A stretch of 64,000 nucleotides of DNA from Dietzia alimentaria 72 (GCF_000226215.1 NZ_AGFF01000023.1:62001-126000), one strand, 5' to 3'; shown: positions 9,201-18,841, numbered from the stretch's first letter. A program made the numbers and translations. Notes: a model not told the origin generated them from the letters alone.

Positions 9201-10023
9201 GGGCACGCGCGACGATGTCCTCGTAGGAGTCTAGGAAGCCGCGAAAATCGAGCTTCTCGCAGTTCTTGATGGCGGCCACCACGAGGGTGCGGCCGCTCTT
9301 GGTCTTCATGTCGATCGCGAGCCCGAGGTTGATCCCGCTCGGGGTGACGGAGTGCGGCTTGCCGTCAACCTCCTCGTAATGGTTGTTCATGTTGGGGTAG
9401 GCCTTGATGGCCTGGACCATGGCGTAACCGATGAGGTGGGTAAACGAGATCTTGCCGCCGTGCGTGCGCTTGAGGTGGTTGTTGATGACGACTCGGTTGT
9501 CGATCATCAACTTGGCCGGCACGGCGCGGACCGAGGTCGCGGTAGGCAGGGAGAGCGACGCGTTCATATTCTTGACGATCGCGTTGGCGGCACCGCGCAG
9601 AACCTTGCTCTCCTCCTCTGCCGGGGGCGCATATTCGGGGCGTGAGGGGGTTTTGGGCCTGGGTGTGTCGGGTTTGTTGCGTGTCTCGGGAGTGCGGACC
9701 GGAGCGGGGACACCCTGGCCACGCGCCTTACGGCGTGGCGTGGCATCCGGGGCGGGCTTGGCTGCCACGTCCTTAGCGGTTGCTTCCGGCGTGACGTCGT
9801 CGACTGTCAATTCCGAGGCCTTCTTCCCGCTCTTCTGTGCCGGCCTGTCACCCGGGGAGGCGCCGTTCGTCGACGTTCTCCCGGAGGAAGAGGCGGCCTC
9901 CGGGTTCGCGTCGAAGAACTCGTGCCAGGACCGGTCGACCGAGGACGGGTCCTTGGCGAAGCGCTCGTACATCTCGTCTACGAGCCACTGGTTCTGTCCG
10001 AACTGTGAGACGTTGTTGCTCAC
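6253..10023 (-). CDS. kgd: multifunctional 2-oxoglutarate metabolism enzyme (E1o/E2-like, carboligase)
   Basis: A 1256-aa homologue of mycobacterial Kgd and corynebacterial OdhA. It is a fused 2-oxoglutarate dehydrogenase E1 with an E2-type acyltransferase domain and acts in the TCA cycle. Residues 5-40 form the [15 protein letters not shown] head, then a Pro/Lys/Ala linker to about 135. The acyltransferase domain follows, with [13 protein letters not shown] near 347-358. The ThDP-dependent E1 part carries [32 protein letters not shown] and [20 protein letters not shown] 10023 has AGAGAGG upstream and gives the usual MSNNVSQF-type start. It lies 132 nt downstream of the next gene on the same strand. 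Confidence 0.95.
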   Translation of the reverse strand: MSNNVSQFGQNQWLVDEMYERFAKDPSSVDRSWHEFFDANPEAASSSGRTSTNGASPGDRPAQKSGKKASELTVDDVTPEATAKDVAAKPAPDATPRRKARGQGVPAPVRTPETRNKPDTPRPKTPSRPEYAPPAEEESKVLRGAANAIVKNMNASLSLPTATSVRAVPAKLMIDNRVVINNHLKRTHGGKISFTHLIGYAMVQAIKAYPNMNNHYEEVDGKPHSVTPSGINLGLAIDMKTKSGRTLVVAAIKNCEKLDFRGFLDSYEDIVARAREGKLTMDDFSGVTVSLTNPGGIGTVHSVPRLTVGQGAILGVGAMEYPAEFQGASEDLLAKNAIGKITTLTSTYDHRIIQGAESGEFLREIHRLLIADEFYDEIFGVLGIPYEPVRWRQDITDPRVDKDARVLELIAAYRDRGHLMADIDPLDGMHAQRRRTFHPDLDVNSHELTLWDLDRKYSVGGFVGKDRMRLRDVLSALRAAYCRKIGIEYTHILENDQRQWIQDRVEGVDDKPTVAEQKYILSKVNAAEAFETFLQTKYVGQKRFSLEGAESVIPMMDAVIDEAAEFALDEVVIGMPHRGRLNVLANIVGKPYRQIFTEFEGNMDPSAAHGSGDVKYHLGAEGIQYQMFGENEIKVSLTANPSHLEAVDPVLEGIVRARQDLIEDPERRAEYPIVPLMLHGDAAFAGQGVVAETLNLSLIDGYRTGGTIHIVVNNQIGFTTAPEAGRSSQYCTDVAKMVGAPIFHVNGDDPEACVRVARLAMDFRQQFKKDVVIDLVCYRRRGHNEADDPSMTQPRMYEVIDGKKSVRQSYTEDLVGRGDITEKEAENALRDFQGQLERVFNEVRELEKHPVKASESILPNQPLPKRLVTAVDESVIHSIGDAFGNLPEDFHIHSRVKPVYEARQKMAYNGNIDWAFAELLAIGSLVREGRTVRMAGQDSQRGTFTQRHAVVVDKTTSDIYSPLQHLDDAEGRFEVWNSALTEYAGLGFEYGYSVGDPEALVMWEAQFGDFVNGAQTIIDEYISSGEAKWGQKSSVTLLLPHGHEGMGPDHTSGRIERFLQLCAEGSMTVSQPSTPANYFHLMRRHATDGIKRPQIVFTPKSMLRNKKAVSPLEEFTSGKFRSVLDDPTFDDDSKDAGKVTTMLLVSGKLYYELAARQEKDGRDDIAIVRLEQLHPVPHRRMREALDHYPNLSEVRWVQEEPANQGAWSFLALELPERIEDFPRLKRVSRRPMAATSTGLSKVHAVEQKALVDEAFA

Positions 10024-10155
10024 GATGCTGTGATGCCTCTCTTTTGCTGTGGTGGGTTTCACACGTCAATGGATCCAGGCTAGACCTTCTTCGGGTTTCG
10101 GGCCTTCCGATCTCACCTGACAGGGGGATGTCCCAGGCGGCCTACTCGCCTTCCA

Positions 10156-10836
10156 TCAGGGTGACCAGGTCCGTGGGGGCGCGCCGAAGGTCGCGTCTGC
10201 GGTGTCCACCACCGTCCGACCGAGCTTGCGGTTACCCCATCCGCCGACCGCGGCGCCAAGTCCTGCGGGGGCGAGTTTGCCCATGGCCAGGGATGCGCGC
10301 CTGACACCGAATTTGCGAACGAAGCGATGGAGCATCCGCTTGTTGATCTCCTTGAGCCCGGGGAGCCTCCGGGCCTGAAGGGCGAGGGGCCCGGATCCGC
10401 CGGAGCCGACCGCATTGGACAAGATGGCCGTACCGGACGCCCCGAGCATGACGGTCATGACGAGGAGTTCTTCGTGCTCACCCTCGTGGACGTCCACGCC
10501 ATGGACCTCGGCCACCGCCATCGTGTAAAAAGCGGCCAATTCGATGAAAACCAGAGACTCCGCGCCGATGGCGCCGAGCGCCATGAGGGTTCCGACCCCC
10601 GGGACGGCGGCGGTGGCACCGACGGTCGCACCAGAGGCCGTGACCAGCGCCAGGAAGTGGGCATCCAGTCGTTTTCGAATCTGTGCGGGGCTCTCGTCGG
10701 GATGGCTCCTGCGGAGTTTGCTCACGTACAGCTTCGCTACGCCGGTCTGACTGCGGATCGACCGGCGTAGGACGCCGGTGACCACGCCTGCGATCGGTCC
10801 GGAGGTGTCGACTTCGGCGGGGGCGCTGTCTGGCAC
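10156..10836 (-). CDS. conserved membrane-associated protein next to kgd (Rv1249c-like)
   Basis: A 226-aa protein with two or three Ala/Gly-rich hydrophobic stretches (about 72-100, then ELLVMTVMLGASGTAIL near 125). These are separated by LAAFYTMAVAEVHGVD and followed by a basic region (MLHRFVRKFGVRRASLAMG) and a glycine-rich GLGAAVGGWGNRKLG end. GTG 10836 is chosen for GAGGAG 7 nt upstream. A protein of this kind also lies beside kgd in M. tuberculosis. No catalytic motif is visible and the function is unknown. Confidence 0.7.
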   Translation of the reverse strand: MPDSAPAEVDTSGPIAGVVTGVLRRSIRSQTGVAKLYVSKLRRSHPDESPAQIRKRLDAHFLALVTASGATVGATAAVPGVGTLMALGAIGAESLVFIELAAFYTMAVAEVHGVDVHEGEHEELLVMTVMLGASGTAILSNAVGSGGSGPLALQARRLPGLKEINKRMLHRFVRKFGVRRASLAMGKLAPAGLGAAVGGWGNRKLGRTVVDTADATFGAPPRTWSP

Positions 10837-10918
10837 TGGGCACTCCTCGGGGTCGTGGCGGACATGGTCGCCGCCCGTGTTCGAATACCCACGATACGGA
10901 AGTTCGCGGGCGTCCGTC

Positions 10919-12253
10919 CTAGGGGAGAATCCTCTCGGTGTACTCGTTGCCAAAGGCCCTGCCGGGATCGAGCCGGTCTCGCACGGAAACGAAGTCATCA
11001 AAGTGCCGGACCAGAGACGACAGGTCGTCGGCGGTCCGCGTGTGCATTTTTCCCCAGTGGGGTCGACCATCGGCGGCCAGAAGGATCTGCTCGGCGAGCC
11101 GGAACAGTTCGGTGTGGTCCATACGGTGGTACTGATGCACGGCGATGTAGCAGACCTCCCGACCGAATGCGGTGGACATCCAGACGTCGTCGGCGGCGGC
11201 GAACCGCACCTCCATGGGAAACGGGGTCACCACGCCGGAGCGATCTATCGCGTCCCGGATATCGGCCAGGACCCCGGAGGCGGCGGCGATCGGGACCGCG
11301 TACTCCATCTCGCGAAAGCGCACGCGACGCGGCGAGGCGAACACCTTGTAACTGCGGTCGGTGTAGGTCCGTCCGGACAGCGCCTTGGAGGAGAAGCGGT
11401 TCAAGCCGGGGGTCAGGGCGGGCCTGCGGGTGGCGGCCCGGCACAGCGCATCGAACGCCTCGTTGGAGAGGAACTCATCGTTGAGGAGGCCCCGGACCCG
11501 GCCCACGGGGTGGAGATCGGCGTCCCCGGGAAGGCGGGTGTTGCGTTTGATGTTGATCGCGTCCGTGTGGGGGAACCAGTAAAACTCAGCATGGTCCGCT
11601 GAGCGGGCGAAGCCCTCGATGTCGGCCAAGACCGCGGACAGGGACCACGGTTGTTCCTCGGCTCGGAGGGCGAACGCGGGGACGCAACGGATGGTCATCT
11701 TGGTGATGATCCCCAGCGCGCCGACCCCCAGGCGTGCGGCTTCGAAGACCTCGGGGTGGGAGTCGCGGGAGCAAGAGAGCACCGTGCCGTCCGCGGTGAC
11801 GAGCTGAAGTCCCACGACAGTAGCCGGTAAGCCGGGAGCCTGGTGCCCGGTGCCATGTGTGCCGGTCGAGACGGCACCGGCCAGCGACTGCTCGTCGAAA
11901 TCTCCGAGGTTGGGCTGGGCTAGTCCGAGATCCCATAGCAGGGGCCCGAGGCGGTGCAACCGCGTACCGGCCCAGACGGTCACGTCTGCCCCGCAGACCC
12001 GCCCGTGGGTGTCTCGCGTCGGAACGATCGACTCGATGCCTGTGAGGTCGTCCAGCGAAACCATGACGCCGTCGGTCGCGGCTGCGGGGGTGAACGAGTG
12101 GCCGGCGCCGACGCATTTGATCTTGCGACCGCGGTCGACCGCGGTCGTGACGATGTCCGCCACTTCGGCGACTGTCGTCGGGGCGCAACGTTCGGTCGGT
12201 GTCGCCAGCACGTTGGCTGCCCAGTTCTGCCAGGAGGGCTGCGGGGTCGTCAT
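10919..12253 (-). CDS. FAD-linked oxidase, D-arabinono/L-gulono-1,4-lactone oxidase family
   Basis: A 444-aa flavoprotein. The N-terminal FAD-binding (VAO/PCMH) domain contains VGAGHSFTPAAATDG and the pyrophosphate-binding GAVSTGTHGTG. The C-terminal ALO domain includes EFYWFPHTD, the family HWGKMH motif and a FGNEYTERIL end. Relatives oxidise sugar-1,4-lactones. The VGAGHS motif has no His partner for covalent 8-alpha flavin in the usual VGxGHS sense beyond the His itself, so attachment is unresolved. ATG 12253 is favoured, with TAATGT 8 nt upstream; ATG 12265 in frame is possible. Divergent from tetR. Confidence 0.85.
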   Translation of the reverse strand: MTTPQPSWQNWAANVLATPTERCAPTTVAEVADIVTTAVDRGRKIKCVGAGHSFTPAAATDGVMVSLDDLTGIESIVPTRDTHGRVCGADVTVWAGTRLHRLGPLLWDLGLAQPNLGDFDEQSLAGAVSTGTHGTGHQAPGLPATVVGLQLVTADGTVLSCSRDSHPEVFEAARLGVGALGIITKMTIRCVPAFALRAEEQPWSLSAVLADIEGFARSADHAEFYWFPHTDAINIKRNTRLPGDADLHPVGRVRGLLNDEFLSNEAFDALCRAATRRPALTPGLNRFSSKALSGRTYTDRSYKVFASPRRVRFREMEYAVPIAAASGVLADIRDAIDRSGVVTPFPMEVRFAAADDVWMSTAFGREVCYIAVHQYHRMDHTELFRLAEQILLAADGRPHWGKMHTRTADDLSSLVRHFDDFVSVRDRLDPGRAFGNEYTERILP

Positions 12254-12384
12254 GGAGGTTGACATTACCCGCGGGGGGCGGTGCGTGAGGGGTCCTGGAC
12301 GATCGACCTGACACATTTCGACCGGCGCCCCATCTTCCCCGAAGACGTGCGACGTGAACGCTGTAAACCGGGGCCTCGGCGTCG

Positions 12385-12390
12385 TACGAT
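12385..12390 (+). promoter_or_regulatory. -10 element of the tetR-PLP-M20-MFS run (leaderless)
   Basis: TACGAT ends 6 nt before GTG 12397, with no ribosome binding site in between. It forms half of the 8-bp palindrome TCGTACGA (12383-12390), a possible part of an autoregulatory operator. Confidence 0.45.
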
Positions 12391-12396
12391 GGACCA

Positions 12397-13035
12397 GTGA
12401 CCAGACGACTTCCTGCCGACCAGCGCCGCGCCCAGTTGCTCCGGGCGGCTCTGGAGATCGCCGAACATGACGGATTGGGCGCCGTCACCGTGCGCGGGGT
12501 GGCCGAGCGGGCGGGCGTATCACTCGGCGTCGTCCATTACTGCTACACGGGTAAGGAAGAACTTCTCCGAGAGCTGATCGGCGCGGTGAACTCGGAGGTC
12601 CACCAGGCCGCCACGGCGTTCGTGAGCGTGGACTTCGACTCCGGAATCCGGGGCAAGGATGGCCTGCGACGTCGGTTGTACGAGGCCATCGACCTCATCT
12701 GGGCCGTCATCTCCGCGTCCCCGGACAGACAGTTGCTGACCTACGAGATCGTGTCGTACTCGTTGCGTACTCACGGTCTGCCGGAGGTGGGACTCGCCCG
12801 CGACCAGCAGGAGTCCAACGAGGCGATCGTGCGATCGGTACTAGAACGCACGGCGGAGTCCGCCGATGTGTACTGGAACATGGGGCTCGACGACATGGTC
12901 CGGGTGGTGCTGTCGGTGATCACAGGGATCGGGCTGAGGTGGCAGATCTACCGCGACGACGACGAGGCCAACATCCTCTTGCACCGTGCCGTCGACCTGG
13001 TGGTCGGAGACGCACGCCCGAAGAACAATGTCTGA
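12397..13035 (+). CDS. TetR family transcriptional regulator
   Basis: A 212-aa regulator. The N-terminal helix-turn-helix reads QLLRAALEIAEHDGLGAVTV, then GVAERAGVSLGVVHYCYTGKEELL (residues about 15-60). This is followed by a helical ligand-binding domain with a conserved late SVITGIGLRWQIY segment, resembling TetR_C subfamilies that sense small organic ligands. It starts at GTG 12397 behind a leaderless -10. Its last 8 nt overlap the ATG of the PLP enzyme gene. By position it likely represses itself, the downstream genes and the divergent oxidase. Confidence 0.9.
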   Translation: MTRRLPADQRRAQLLRAALEIAEHDGLGAVTVRGVAERAGVSLGVVHYCYTGKEELLRELIGAVNSEVHQAATAFVSVDFDSGIRGKDGLRRRLYEAIDLIWAVISASPDRQLLTYEIVSYSLRTHGLPEVGLARDQQESNEAIVRSVLERTAESADVYWNMGLDDMVRVVLSVITGIGLRWQIYRDDDEANILLHRAVDLVVGDARPKNNV

Positions 13036-14224
13036 GCGCGCAAGTGGGTCGACGCCCACCGTGGTGGACGCGCTGGATGCCGCCACCGCGGGAATCGACG
13101 CGCCGCTGGCAGCGCTTCACTTACCGAGTTTGAGAGCCAATCTCAACGACCTCCGGCGTCGTGCGTCCGGAACCAGGATTCGCATCGCGAGCAAGTCGGT
13201 GCGTTCACGGTTGGTGCTGGCCGAAGCGTTGGGATCAGATCTGCGTGGGGACGACGCGGTGCGCGGGATCATGGCATTTTCGCTGTCTGAGGCGTTGTGG
13301 CTCGTGGGCTCCGGGTGTAACGACGTCCTGATGGGATACCCGACGGTGGATCGCGCGGCCCTGGGAAAATTCGCCGCGGACCGCATGGCCCAGGACGCGG
13401 TGACGTTGATGGTGGACGACATTCGGCAGCTGGAGATCGCCCTCGACGCGGGAGTCAGCGGTGCACGTGTCTGCGTGGATGTGGATGCCTCACTGAAATT
13501 CGGTCCGGTTCATCTGGGGGTGCGGAGGTCGCCTCTCCGGAACGCAGACGATGTGGCGCCGCTCGTCCACCGGGCCACGGAACTCAGGTTCCGGGTGGTC
13601 GGTGCGATGTTCTACGAGGCCCAGGTCGCCGGTGTGCCGGACGATGTTCGCGGCATCGGACTGGTCAAGCGACTCTCGATGCGTCGGCTCCTAGGGGTGC
13701 GCGAGGCGGTCGCGGCGACCATCGAGGAAATTACTGGACGGCGCCCGGAGATAATCAACTCGGGCGGGTCGGGATCGATCGCCGAGAGCGCTGCGGACCC
13801 GGTGGTCACCGAGGTCACCGCCGGCTCGGGCCTCTACGTTCCCGGCTTGTTCGACAACTATCGCTCGTTCACGCCCAGGCCGTCGTTGTTCTTCGCGCTG
13901 CCGGCGGTCCGGACCCCTGCCCGCGGGCTCACCACACTCCTCTACGGCGGTTACGTGGCCTCCGGCGTGCCGGGGCCCGATCGCCTGCCCGTGCCCGCGC
14001 GACCAGCCGGGTTGCGATATCTGGGACGAGAGGGCGCGGGCGAGGTCCAGACTCCCGTGCGCGGCCAGGTCGCTATAGGGGACCGGGCGTGGTGGCGGCA
14101 CGCCAAGGCCGGGGAGCTGTGCGAGCGGTTCGACACAATCCACGTGGTGGACGAGACTCCAGATGGGCCCGCGATCGTCGATCGATGGCCCACCTACCGC
14201 GGTGAAGGGAAGTGTTTTGGATGA
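13028..14224 (+). CDS. PLP-dependent alanine racemase / D-threonine aldolase fold enzyme (amino acid deaminase/aldolase)
   Basis: A 398-aa fold-type III PLP enzyme. The lysine expected to bind PLP lies in RIASKSVRS (about residue 58). Further motifs are DVLMGYPTVD, CVDVDASLKFGPVHLG and the phosphate-binding NSGGSGS region. The C-terminal D-Ser/D-Thr dehydratase-like domain contains GQVAIGDRAWWRHAKAGE, with a histidine in the usual metal-site area. Family members act on D-amino acids; true substrate unknown. ATG 13028 overlaps tetR by 8 nt and the stop overlaps the next ATG (ATGA), so tetR, this gene, M20 and MFS form one translationally coupled unit. Confidence 0.82.
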   Translation: MSERASGSTPTVVDALDAATAGIDAPLAALHLPSLRANLNDLRRRASGTRIRIASKSVRSRLVLAEALGSDLRGDDAVRGIMAFSLSEALWLVGSGCNDVLMGYPTVDRAALGKFAADRMAQDAVTLMVDDIRQLEIALDAGVSGARVCVDVDASLKFGPVHLGVRRSPLRNADDVAPLVHRATELRFRVVGAMFYEAQVAGVPDDVRGIGLVKRLSMRRLLGVREAVAATIEEITGRRPEIINSGGSGSIAESAADPVVTEVTAGSGLYVPGLFDNYRSFTPRPSLFFALPAVRTPARGLTTLLYGGYVASGVPGPDRLPVPARPAGLRYLGREGAGEVQTPVRGQVAIGDRAWWRHAKAGELCERFDTIHVVDETPDGPAIVDRWPTYRGEGKCFG

Positions 14225-15555
14225 CCGACGCCCAGACGATGTCCGATCAGGCGCGCGAGAAGCTGCATGCGGAAGCCGTCTCGATCACGGCTGACCTGGT
14301 ATCCATCGACTCGACCAACACCGGGGACCCCGCCACGATCGGCGATGGCGAGACCCGGGTGTGCCGAAGGATCGCCGAGTATCTGGATGACGTCGGCATC
14401 CCCAGCGAGCTCGTCGAGTCCGTGCCCGGACGCGGCAGTCTCTTCGCGCGAGTCGAAGGCTCGGACCCGGACGCCGGTGGTCTCATCGTGCACGGGCACG
14501 TCGACGTGGTTCCGGCGATGGCGGAGGACTGGACAGTCCCGCCGTTTGCGGGGGAGATCCGCGACGGCTGGCTCTACGGGCGTGGAACCGTGGATATGAA
14601 AAATATGATCGGGATGATGCTGGCGGTGGTCCGTCATTTCCGACGCGAGGGAATCGTCCCCCGCAGGCCGTTGCTGCTCGCGTTCTTCGCCGACGAAGAG
14701 GCCGCCGGAATCATGGGCGCTAAGTGGGTCGTCCGCGAGCGCCCCGAACTTTTTGCCGGGATGACCCATGCGCTCAGTGAGGTCGGCGGCTGGTCGGTGC
14801 CTGTGGCGGGTCGTCGTCTCTATCCCATCGCCGTCGCGGAGAAGGGCGTCGCGTGGGCAAGCGTGACAGCTCACGGCACTGCCGCGCATGCGTCGCGACC
14901 CACCGTCGACAACGCGGTCGCCGCGATCGCTGGAGCGGTCCACCGAGTGGCCTCGATCAACTTCCCGGTGGCGCCGACCGAGGCCAACACTTCGCTCGCA
15001 GCTGCGGTCGGACAGATTACGGGTGGGGGAGGCGACGTCGCCGATCTGCCCGCGAATCTGGACGTTCTGGGTCATTTCGGCCCCCTCGTGGAGGCGTCGC
15101 TCTCGCACACGGCTTCCCCGACCATGCTGGCCGCCGGATACAAGACCAACGTGATCCCCACCGAGGCGCACGCGGAAATCGACTGCCGTGTCCTGCCCGG
15201 CGGTGAGGACACTTTTCGGGCGGAGATCGAGGCCGAGCTCGGTCCAGATGTCTCGGTTGACTGGATCTGGGAGCCGCCCATCGCCGCCCCCGCCGATGAC
15301 CCGCTTGTCGACGTGATCCGCGAGACAGTGATCGGCTCTGATCCCGACGCGCTGGTGGTGCCGTACCTGTTGCCGGCGAGTACGGACAACAAGCACCTGG
15401 CCAGGCTGGGAATCGAAGGCTACGGTTTCGTCCCGCTCCGTGTACCCGACGACTTCGATGTCTTCGGGCATTTCCATGCGGTGGACGAGCGCGTCCCGGT
15501 GGACGCACTCCACTTCGGGGCGGACGTCTTGTCCCGCGTGCTCCGATCGGCGTGA
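14221..15555 (+). CDS. M20 family metallohydrolase (dipeptidase/deacylase-like)
   Basis: A 444-aa di-zinc M20 hydrolase. The metal and catalytic motifs are in order: GHVDVVPA (first His and Asp), GRGTVDMKN (bridging Asp), ADEEAAG (catalytic Glu and metal Glu), then the lid domain starting at SVTAHGTAAHASRPTVDNA. The late FGHFHAVDER supplies the last His. The family cleaves amide bonds of peptides or N-acyl amino acids; specificity unknown. ATG 14221 overlaps the previous TGA (ATGA). Its own TGA overlaps the MFS GTG (GTGA). Confidence 0.9.
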   Translation: MTDAQTMSDQAREKLHAEAVSITADLVSIDSTNTGDPATIGDGETRVCRRIAEYLDDVGIPSELVESVPGRGSLFARVEGSDPDAGGLIVHGHVDVVPAMAEDWTVPPFAGEIRDGWLYGRGTVDMKNMIGMMLAVVRHFRREGIVPRRPLLLAFFADEEAAGIMGAKWVVRERPELFAGMTHALSEVGGWSVPVAGRRLYPIAVAEKGVAWASVTAHGTAAHASRPTVDNAVAAIAGAVHRVASINFPVAPTEANTSLAAAVGQITGGGGDVADLPANLDVLGHFGPLVEASLSHTASPTMLAAGYKTNVIPTEAHAEIDCRVLPGGEDTFRAEIEAELGPDVSVDWIWEPPIAAPADDPLVDVIRETVIGSDPDALVVPYLLPASTDNKHLARLGIEGYGFVPLRVPDDFDVFGHFHAVDERVPVDALHFGADVLSRVLRSA

Positions 15556-16790
15556 CAGGACCCAGCACCGGCGGTCAGCGTTCCGCCCCGCGTACCCGGC
15601 TGCCCGCTGACGTCTGGGTTCTCGTTGCCGCGGCGTTCGCGGTGGCGATCGGCTACGGCCTCGTGGCTCCGGTTCTCCCTCAGTTCGCCCGCGGTTTCGA
15701 CGTCTCCGTCACCGCCGCTTCGGTGGTGGTGAGCGCGTTCGCGTTCTTCCGGCTCGTGTTTGCACCCACCGGCGGGTTCCTCGTGGACCGGCTGGGCGAG
15801 CGCAAGGTGTACATGACCGGGCTGCTCATCGTCGCGGTCTCCACCCTCGCCACAGGTCTCGCGCAGTCGTACTGGCAACTCCTGGTGTTCCGCGGCCTGG
15901 GAGGGCTCGGTTCCACGATGTTCACTATCTCGGCGATGGCATTACTCACCCGGCTTTCACCGCCGGGTGCACGGGGGCGGATCATGGGCCTCTACGCCAC
16001 CGCGTTCCTGATCGGAAACATCGGCGGACCCGTGCTTGGCGGATTGCTTGCCGAGTTCGGGATGCGCGTCCCGTTCTTCGTGTACTCGGGTTCGCTGCTG
16101 GTCGCCACGGCTGTCGTCGCGGTGTTCCTACGCGGGGGACGGCGCCGATTAGCCGACGATGAGACGCCGGAGCAGGAACCACTCCCGGTCAAAGAGGCAC
16201 TGCGGGATGCCCGGTATCGCGCTGCGCTGGTGTCGAGTTTCGTCAACGGTTGGGCGTCGTTCGGCGTTCGGGTAGCGATCGTGCCGCTGTTCGCGGCGGC
16301 GAACTTCGACGCCGGGCCCGGCATCGCGGGGACGGCGCTGGCATCGTTCGCGGTGGGAACTGCGTCCGTGATCACGGTAGCGGGTTGGCTGTCGGACCAC
16401 TACGGCCGACGTCCGCTCGTGATCGGCGGTCTGTTGATCTCGGGCGGATCGACTTTCGTCATGGGATGGTGCGACACGGTGCCGCTGCTCGTGGCCGCCT
16501 CTGTCGTCGCCGGGATCGGCGCCGGGATTCTCAATCCGTCCCAACAGGCCTCGGTCGCGGACGTGATCGGCTCGGACCGGGGTGGCGGAAAAGTACTGGC
16601 CACATTCCAGATGGCCAGTGACTCCGGAGCCATCCTGGGCCCGGTCGTGGTGGGTCTCGTGGTGGACGCGTTGGGATATCGAACAGGTTTTGCCGTCTCC
16701 GGCGCGCTACTTCTGACGGCGGTGGTCCCGTGGTTGTTCGCCCGCGAGACGAGAGAAACCACGGACAGGGCTGTCACAGTGGGGGAGTGA
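15552..16790 (+). CDS. major facilitator superfamily transporter
   Basis: A 412-aa transporter with 12 predicted hydrophobic helices. TM1 begins VWVLVAAAFAVAIGYGLVAP. The inter-helix loop 2-3 motif is GFLVDRLGERKV, and its second-half counterpart is GWLSDHYGRRPLV. A basic/acidic cytoplasmic loop (RRLADDETPEQEPLPV) separates the halves. This resembles drug/metabolite exporters of the DHA1 group. Coupling to the M20 and PLP genes suggests it moves their substrate or product. Confidence 0.9.
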   Translation: MTGPSTGGQRSAPRTRLPADVWVLVAAAFAVAIGYGLVAPVLPQFARGFDVSVTAASVVVSAFAFFRLVFAPTGGFLVDRLGERKVYMTGLLIVAVSTLATGLAQSYWQLLVFRGLGGLGSTMFTISAMALLTRLSPPGARGRIMGLYATAFLIGNIGGPVLGGLLAEFGMRVPFFVYSGSLLVATAVVAVFLRGGRRRLADDETPEQEPLPVKEALRDARYRAALVSSFVNGWASFGVRVAIVPLFAAANFDAGPGIAGTALASFAVGTASVITVAGWLSDHYGRRPLVIGGLLISGGSTFVMGWCDTVPLLVAASVVAGIGAGILNPSQQASVADVIGSDRGGGKVLATFQMASDSGAILGPVVVGLVVDALGYRTGFAVSGALLLTAVVPWLFARETRETTDRAVTVGE

Positions 16791-16844
16791 CCTGCGTCGT
16801 CGTCTCGCTTATCAGGTAGTCAACGTCGTAACATGTATGACCTA

Positions 16845-18839
16845 ATGAACAATAACGACGAGGACCGTACCGCCACCGCCGGCGACGAGGTCAACAGCGA
16901 CGCCAGCGAACCACAGATCACCCCGACCTCCACCGATGAATCCGTTGACGAGGCCCCGGAACCTACCTTTGCCGACATGGGGTTGGCCCCCGCCGTCGCC
17001 CAGGCGGTCAAGGACGTCGGGTATGAGGTCCCCTCAGCCATCCAGGCTGCCACGATCCCGCTGGTCCTCGAGGGTCGTGATGTAGTGGGATTAGCGCAGA
17101 CGGGAACAGGAAAGACGGCGGCGTTCGCGCTGCCGATTCTCTCGCTGATAGATCCCGCGGTGAAGAGCCCGCAGGCTCTGGTCCTGGCCCCGACACGGGA
17201 GCTCGCACTCCAGGTCGCCGAGGCCTGCGTCACCTATTCGGCGAACATGCCCCAGGTGAACGTCCTTCCGATCTACGGTGGGCAGGCCTACGGCATCCAG
17301 CTGTCGGGCCTCCGTCGTGGCGCGCAGATCATCGTCGGCACCCCCGGACGTGTCATCGATCACCTCAAGAAGGGCACGCTCGATCTGTCGGGGCTGCGCC
17401 ATCTGGTCCTCGACGAGGCGGACGAGATGCTCGCGATGGGCTTCCAGGAGGACGTGGAGCGGATCCTGTCCGACACCCCAGAAACCACGCAGGTGGCGCT
17501 CTTCTCGGCCACGATGCCCGCCGCGATTCGTCGAATCTCGCAGAAATACCTCACGAATCCCGCCGAGGTCAAGGTTGCGTCCAAGACCTCCACCGCACCG
17601 ACCATCCAGCAGCGGTACGTCTTGGTGAATCATCGGGACAAGCTGGACGCGCTGACACGGATCTTCGAGGTCGAGGACTTCGAGGCCATGATCATGTTCG
17701 TTCGCACCAAGTCGGCCACGGAGGAGCTTGCCGAGCGGCTCCGTGCGCGCGGCTTCTCCGCGGCCCCGATCAACGGCGACATCCCGCAGAACCTGCGCGA
17801 GCGGACGATTGAGGCACTGAAGGATGGTCGCACCGACATCCTCGTGGCCACGGACGTTGCCGCACGCGGCCTGGATGTCCCCAGAATCAGCCACGTCGTC
17901 AACTACGACATTCCGCATGACACCGAGTCCTACATCCACCGGATCGGCCGGACTGGTCGCGCCGGCCGGAGCGGGCAGGCTCTGCTTTTCGTGACCCCAC
18001 GTGAGCGTCGGATGCTCTCGCAGATCGAGCGAGCCACCCGTCAGCCGCTCACCGAGATTCAATTGCCGAGCGTGGACGACGTCAACGAGATGCGAATGGC
18101 GAAGTTCTCGCACTCGATCACGGAAAGTCTTAACGATCCAAACATCGCGCTCTTCCGCCGTCTCGTGGAGGATTATGCCTCCGAGCATTCGGTGTCGATG
18201 GCCGACATCGCGGCCGCAGTGGCTACGCAGTCCCGCAACTCTGACGACTTCCTGATGCGCGAGCCCGAGCGGCCGGCGCGTCGGGAGCGGCAGGACGACC
18301 GCCGGGACGACCGTCGAGATCGCCCCGGGCGTGACTTCTCGGACGGGCCGCGTTCGTCGCGTTCCGGAAAAGACATGGCGCAGTATCGGATCGCGGTCGG
18401 TAAGCGGAACAACGTCAAGCCCGGCTCCATCATGGGCGCCTTGGCTAACGAGGCTGGCCTGAGTGGCGGCGACATCGGTCGGATCTCCATCCGTTTCGAT
18501 CACTCGGTGGTCGAGCTGCCGGCTGGCCTGCCGAAGGACCAGTTGGATTCGATGAAGGGGATCAAGGTCGGCGGGACCGAGATCGATATCCGTCCCGATT
18601 CCGGCCCTCCGACGGGTCGCCCGTCATCGTTCCGCGATGACCGCGGCGGTAAGCCCCGTGGTGGAGGTGGACACCGTCGCGACGACCGCGGAGAGCGTTC
18701 CGGGGACCGTCGTGAGGGTCGACGAGATGACCGCGGCGGAGGGTTCCGCCGAGGCGACGACGACCGTCGCGGCGGCAGCGGGAGCGGGGGCGGGGGCGGT
18801 TTTCGCGGCCGGTCCGGCGGCGGCCAGGACCGCTACTGA
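16845..18839 (+). CDS. deaD: DEAD-box RNA helicase (DeaD/CsdA-like)
   Basis: A 664-aa ATP-dependent RNA helicase for structured RNA and ribosome assembly. Motifs in order: acidic head to about 40, SAIQAATIPL (Q motif), AQTGTGKT (about 84), LDEADEM (about 189), SATMP (about 220), and YIHRIGRTGRAGRSGQ (about 365). A DbpA-like RNA-binding domain (KRNNVKPGSIMGAL, near 520) and an Arg/Gly/Asp-rich tail follow. It equals mycobacterial Rv1253 in type. ATG 16845 is preferred because TAACAT (16829-16834) overlaps the alternative ATG at 16833. Its stop lies 2 nt from the convergent HNH gene. Confidence 0.93.
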   Translation: MNNNDEDRTATAGDEVNSDASEPQITPTSTDESVDEAPEPTFADMGLAPAVAQAVKDVGYEVPSAIQAATIPLVLEGRDVVGLAQTGTGKTAAFALPILSLIDPAVKSPQALVLAPTRELALQVAEACVTYSANMPQVNVLPIYGGQAYGIQLSGLRRGAQIIVGTPGRVIDHLKKGTLDLSGLRHLVLDEADEMLAMGFQEDVERILSDTPETTQVALFSATMPAAIRRISQKYLTNPAEVKVASKTSTAPTIQQRYVLVNHRDKLDALTRIFEVEDFEAMIMFVRTKSATEELAERLRARGFSAAPINGDIPQNLRERTIEALKDGRTDILVATDVAARGLDVPRISHVVNYDIPHDTESYIHRIGRTGRAGRSGQALLFVTPRERRMLSQIERATRQPLTEIQLPSVDDVNEMRMAKFSHSITESLNDPNIALFRRLVEDYASEHSVSMADIAAAVATQSRNSDDFLMREPERPARRERQDDRRDDRRDRPGRDFSDGPRSSRSGKDMAQYRIAVGKRNNVKPGSIMGALANEAGLSGGDIGRISIRFDHSVVELPAGLPKDQLDSMKGIKVGGTEIDIRPDSGPPTGRPSSFRDDRGGKPRGGGGHRRDDRGERSGDRREGRRDDRGGGFRRGDDDRRGGSGSGGGGGFRGRSGGGQDRY

Positions 18840-18841
18840 GA

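Noticed and set aside
17091-18503. 470-codon minus-strand frame
   Set aside because: Antisense to deaD, His/Asp/Arg-rich, no family resemblance.
18660-18836. Possible repeat array in the deaD 3' end
   Set aside because: GAC-GAC-CGC and GGC-rich units encode the expected Arg/Gly/Asp tail; not a CRISPR or mobile repeat.
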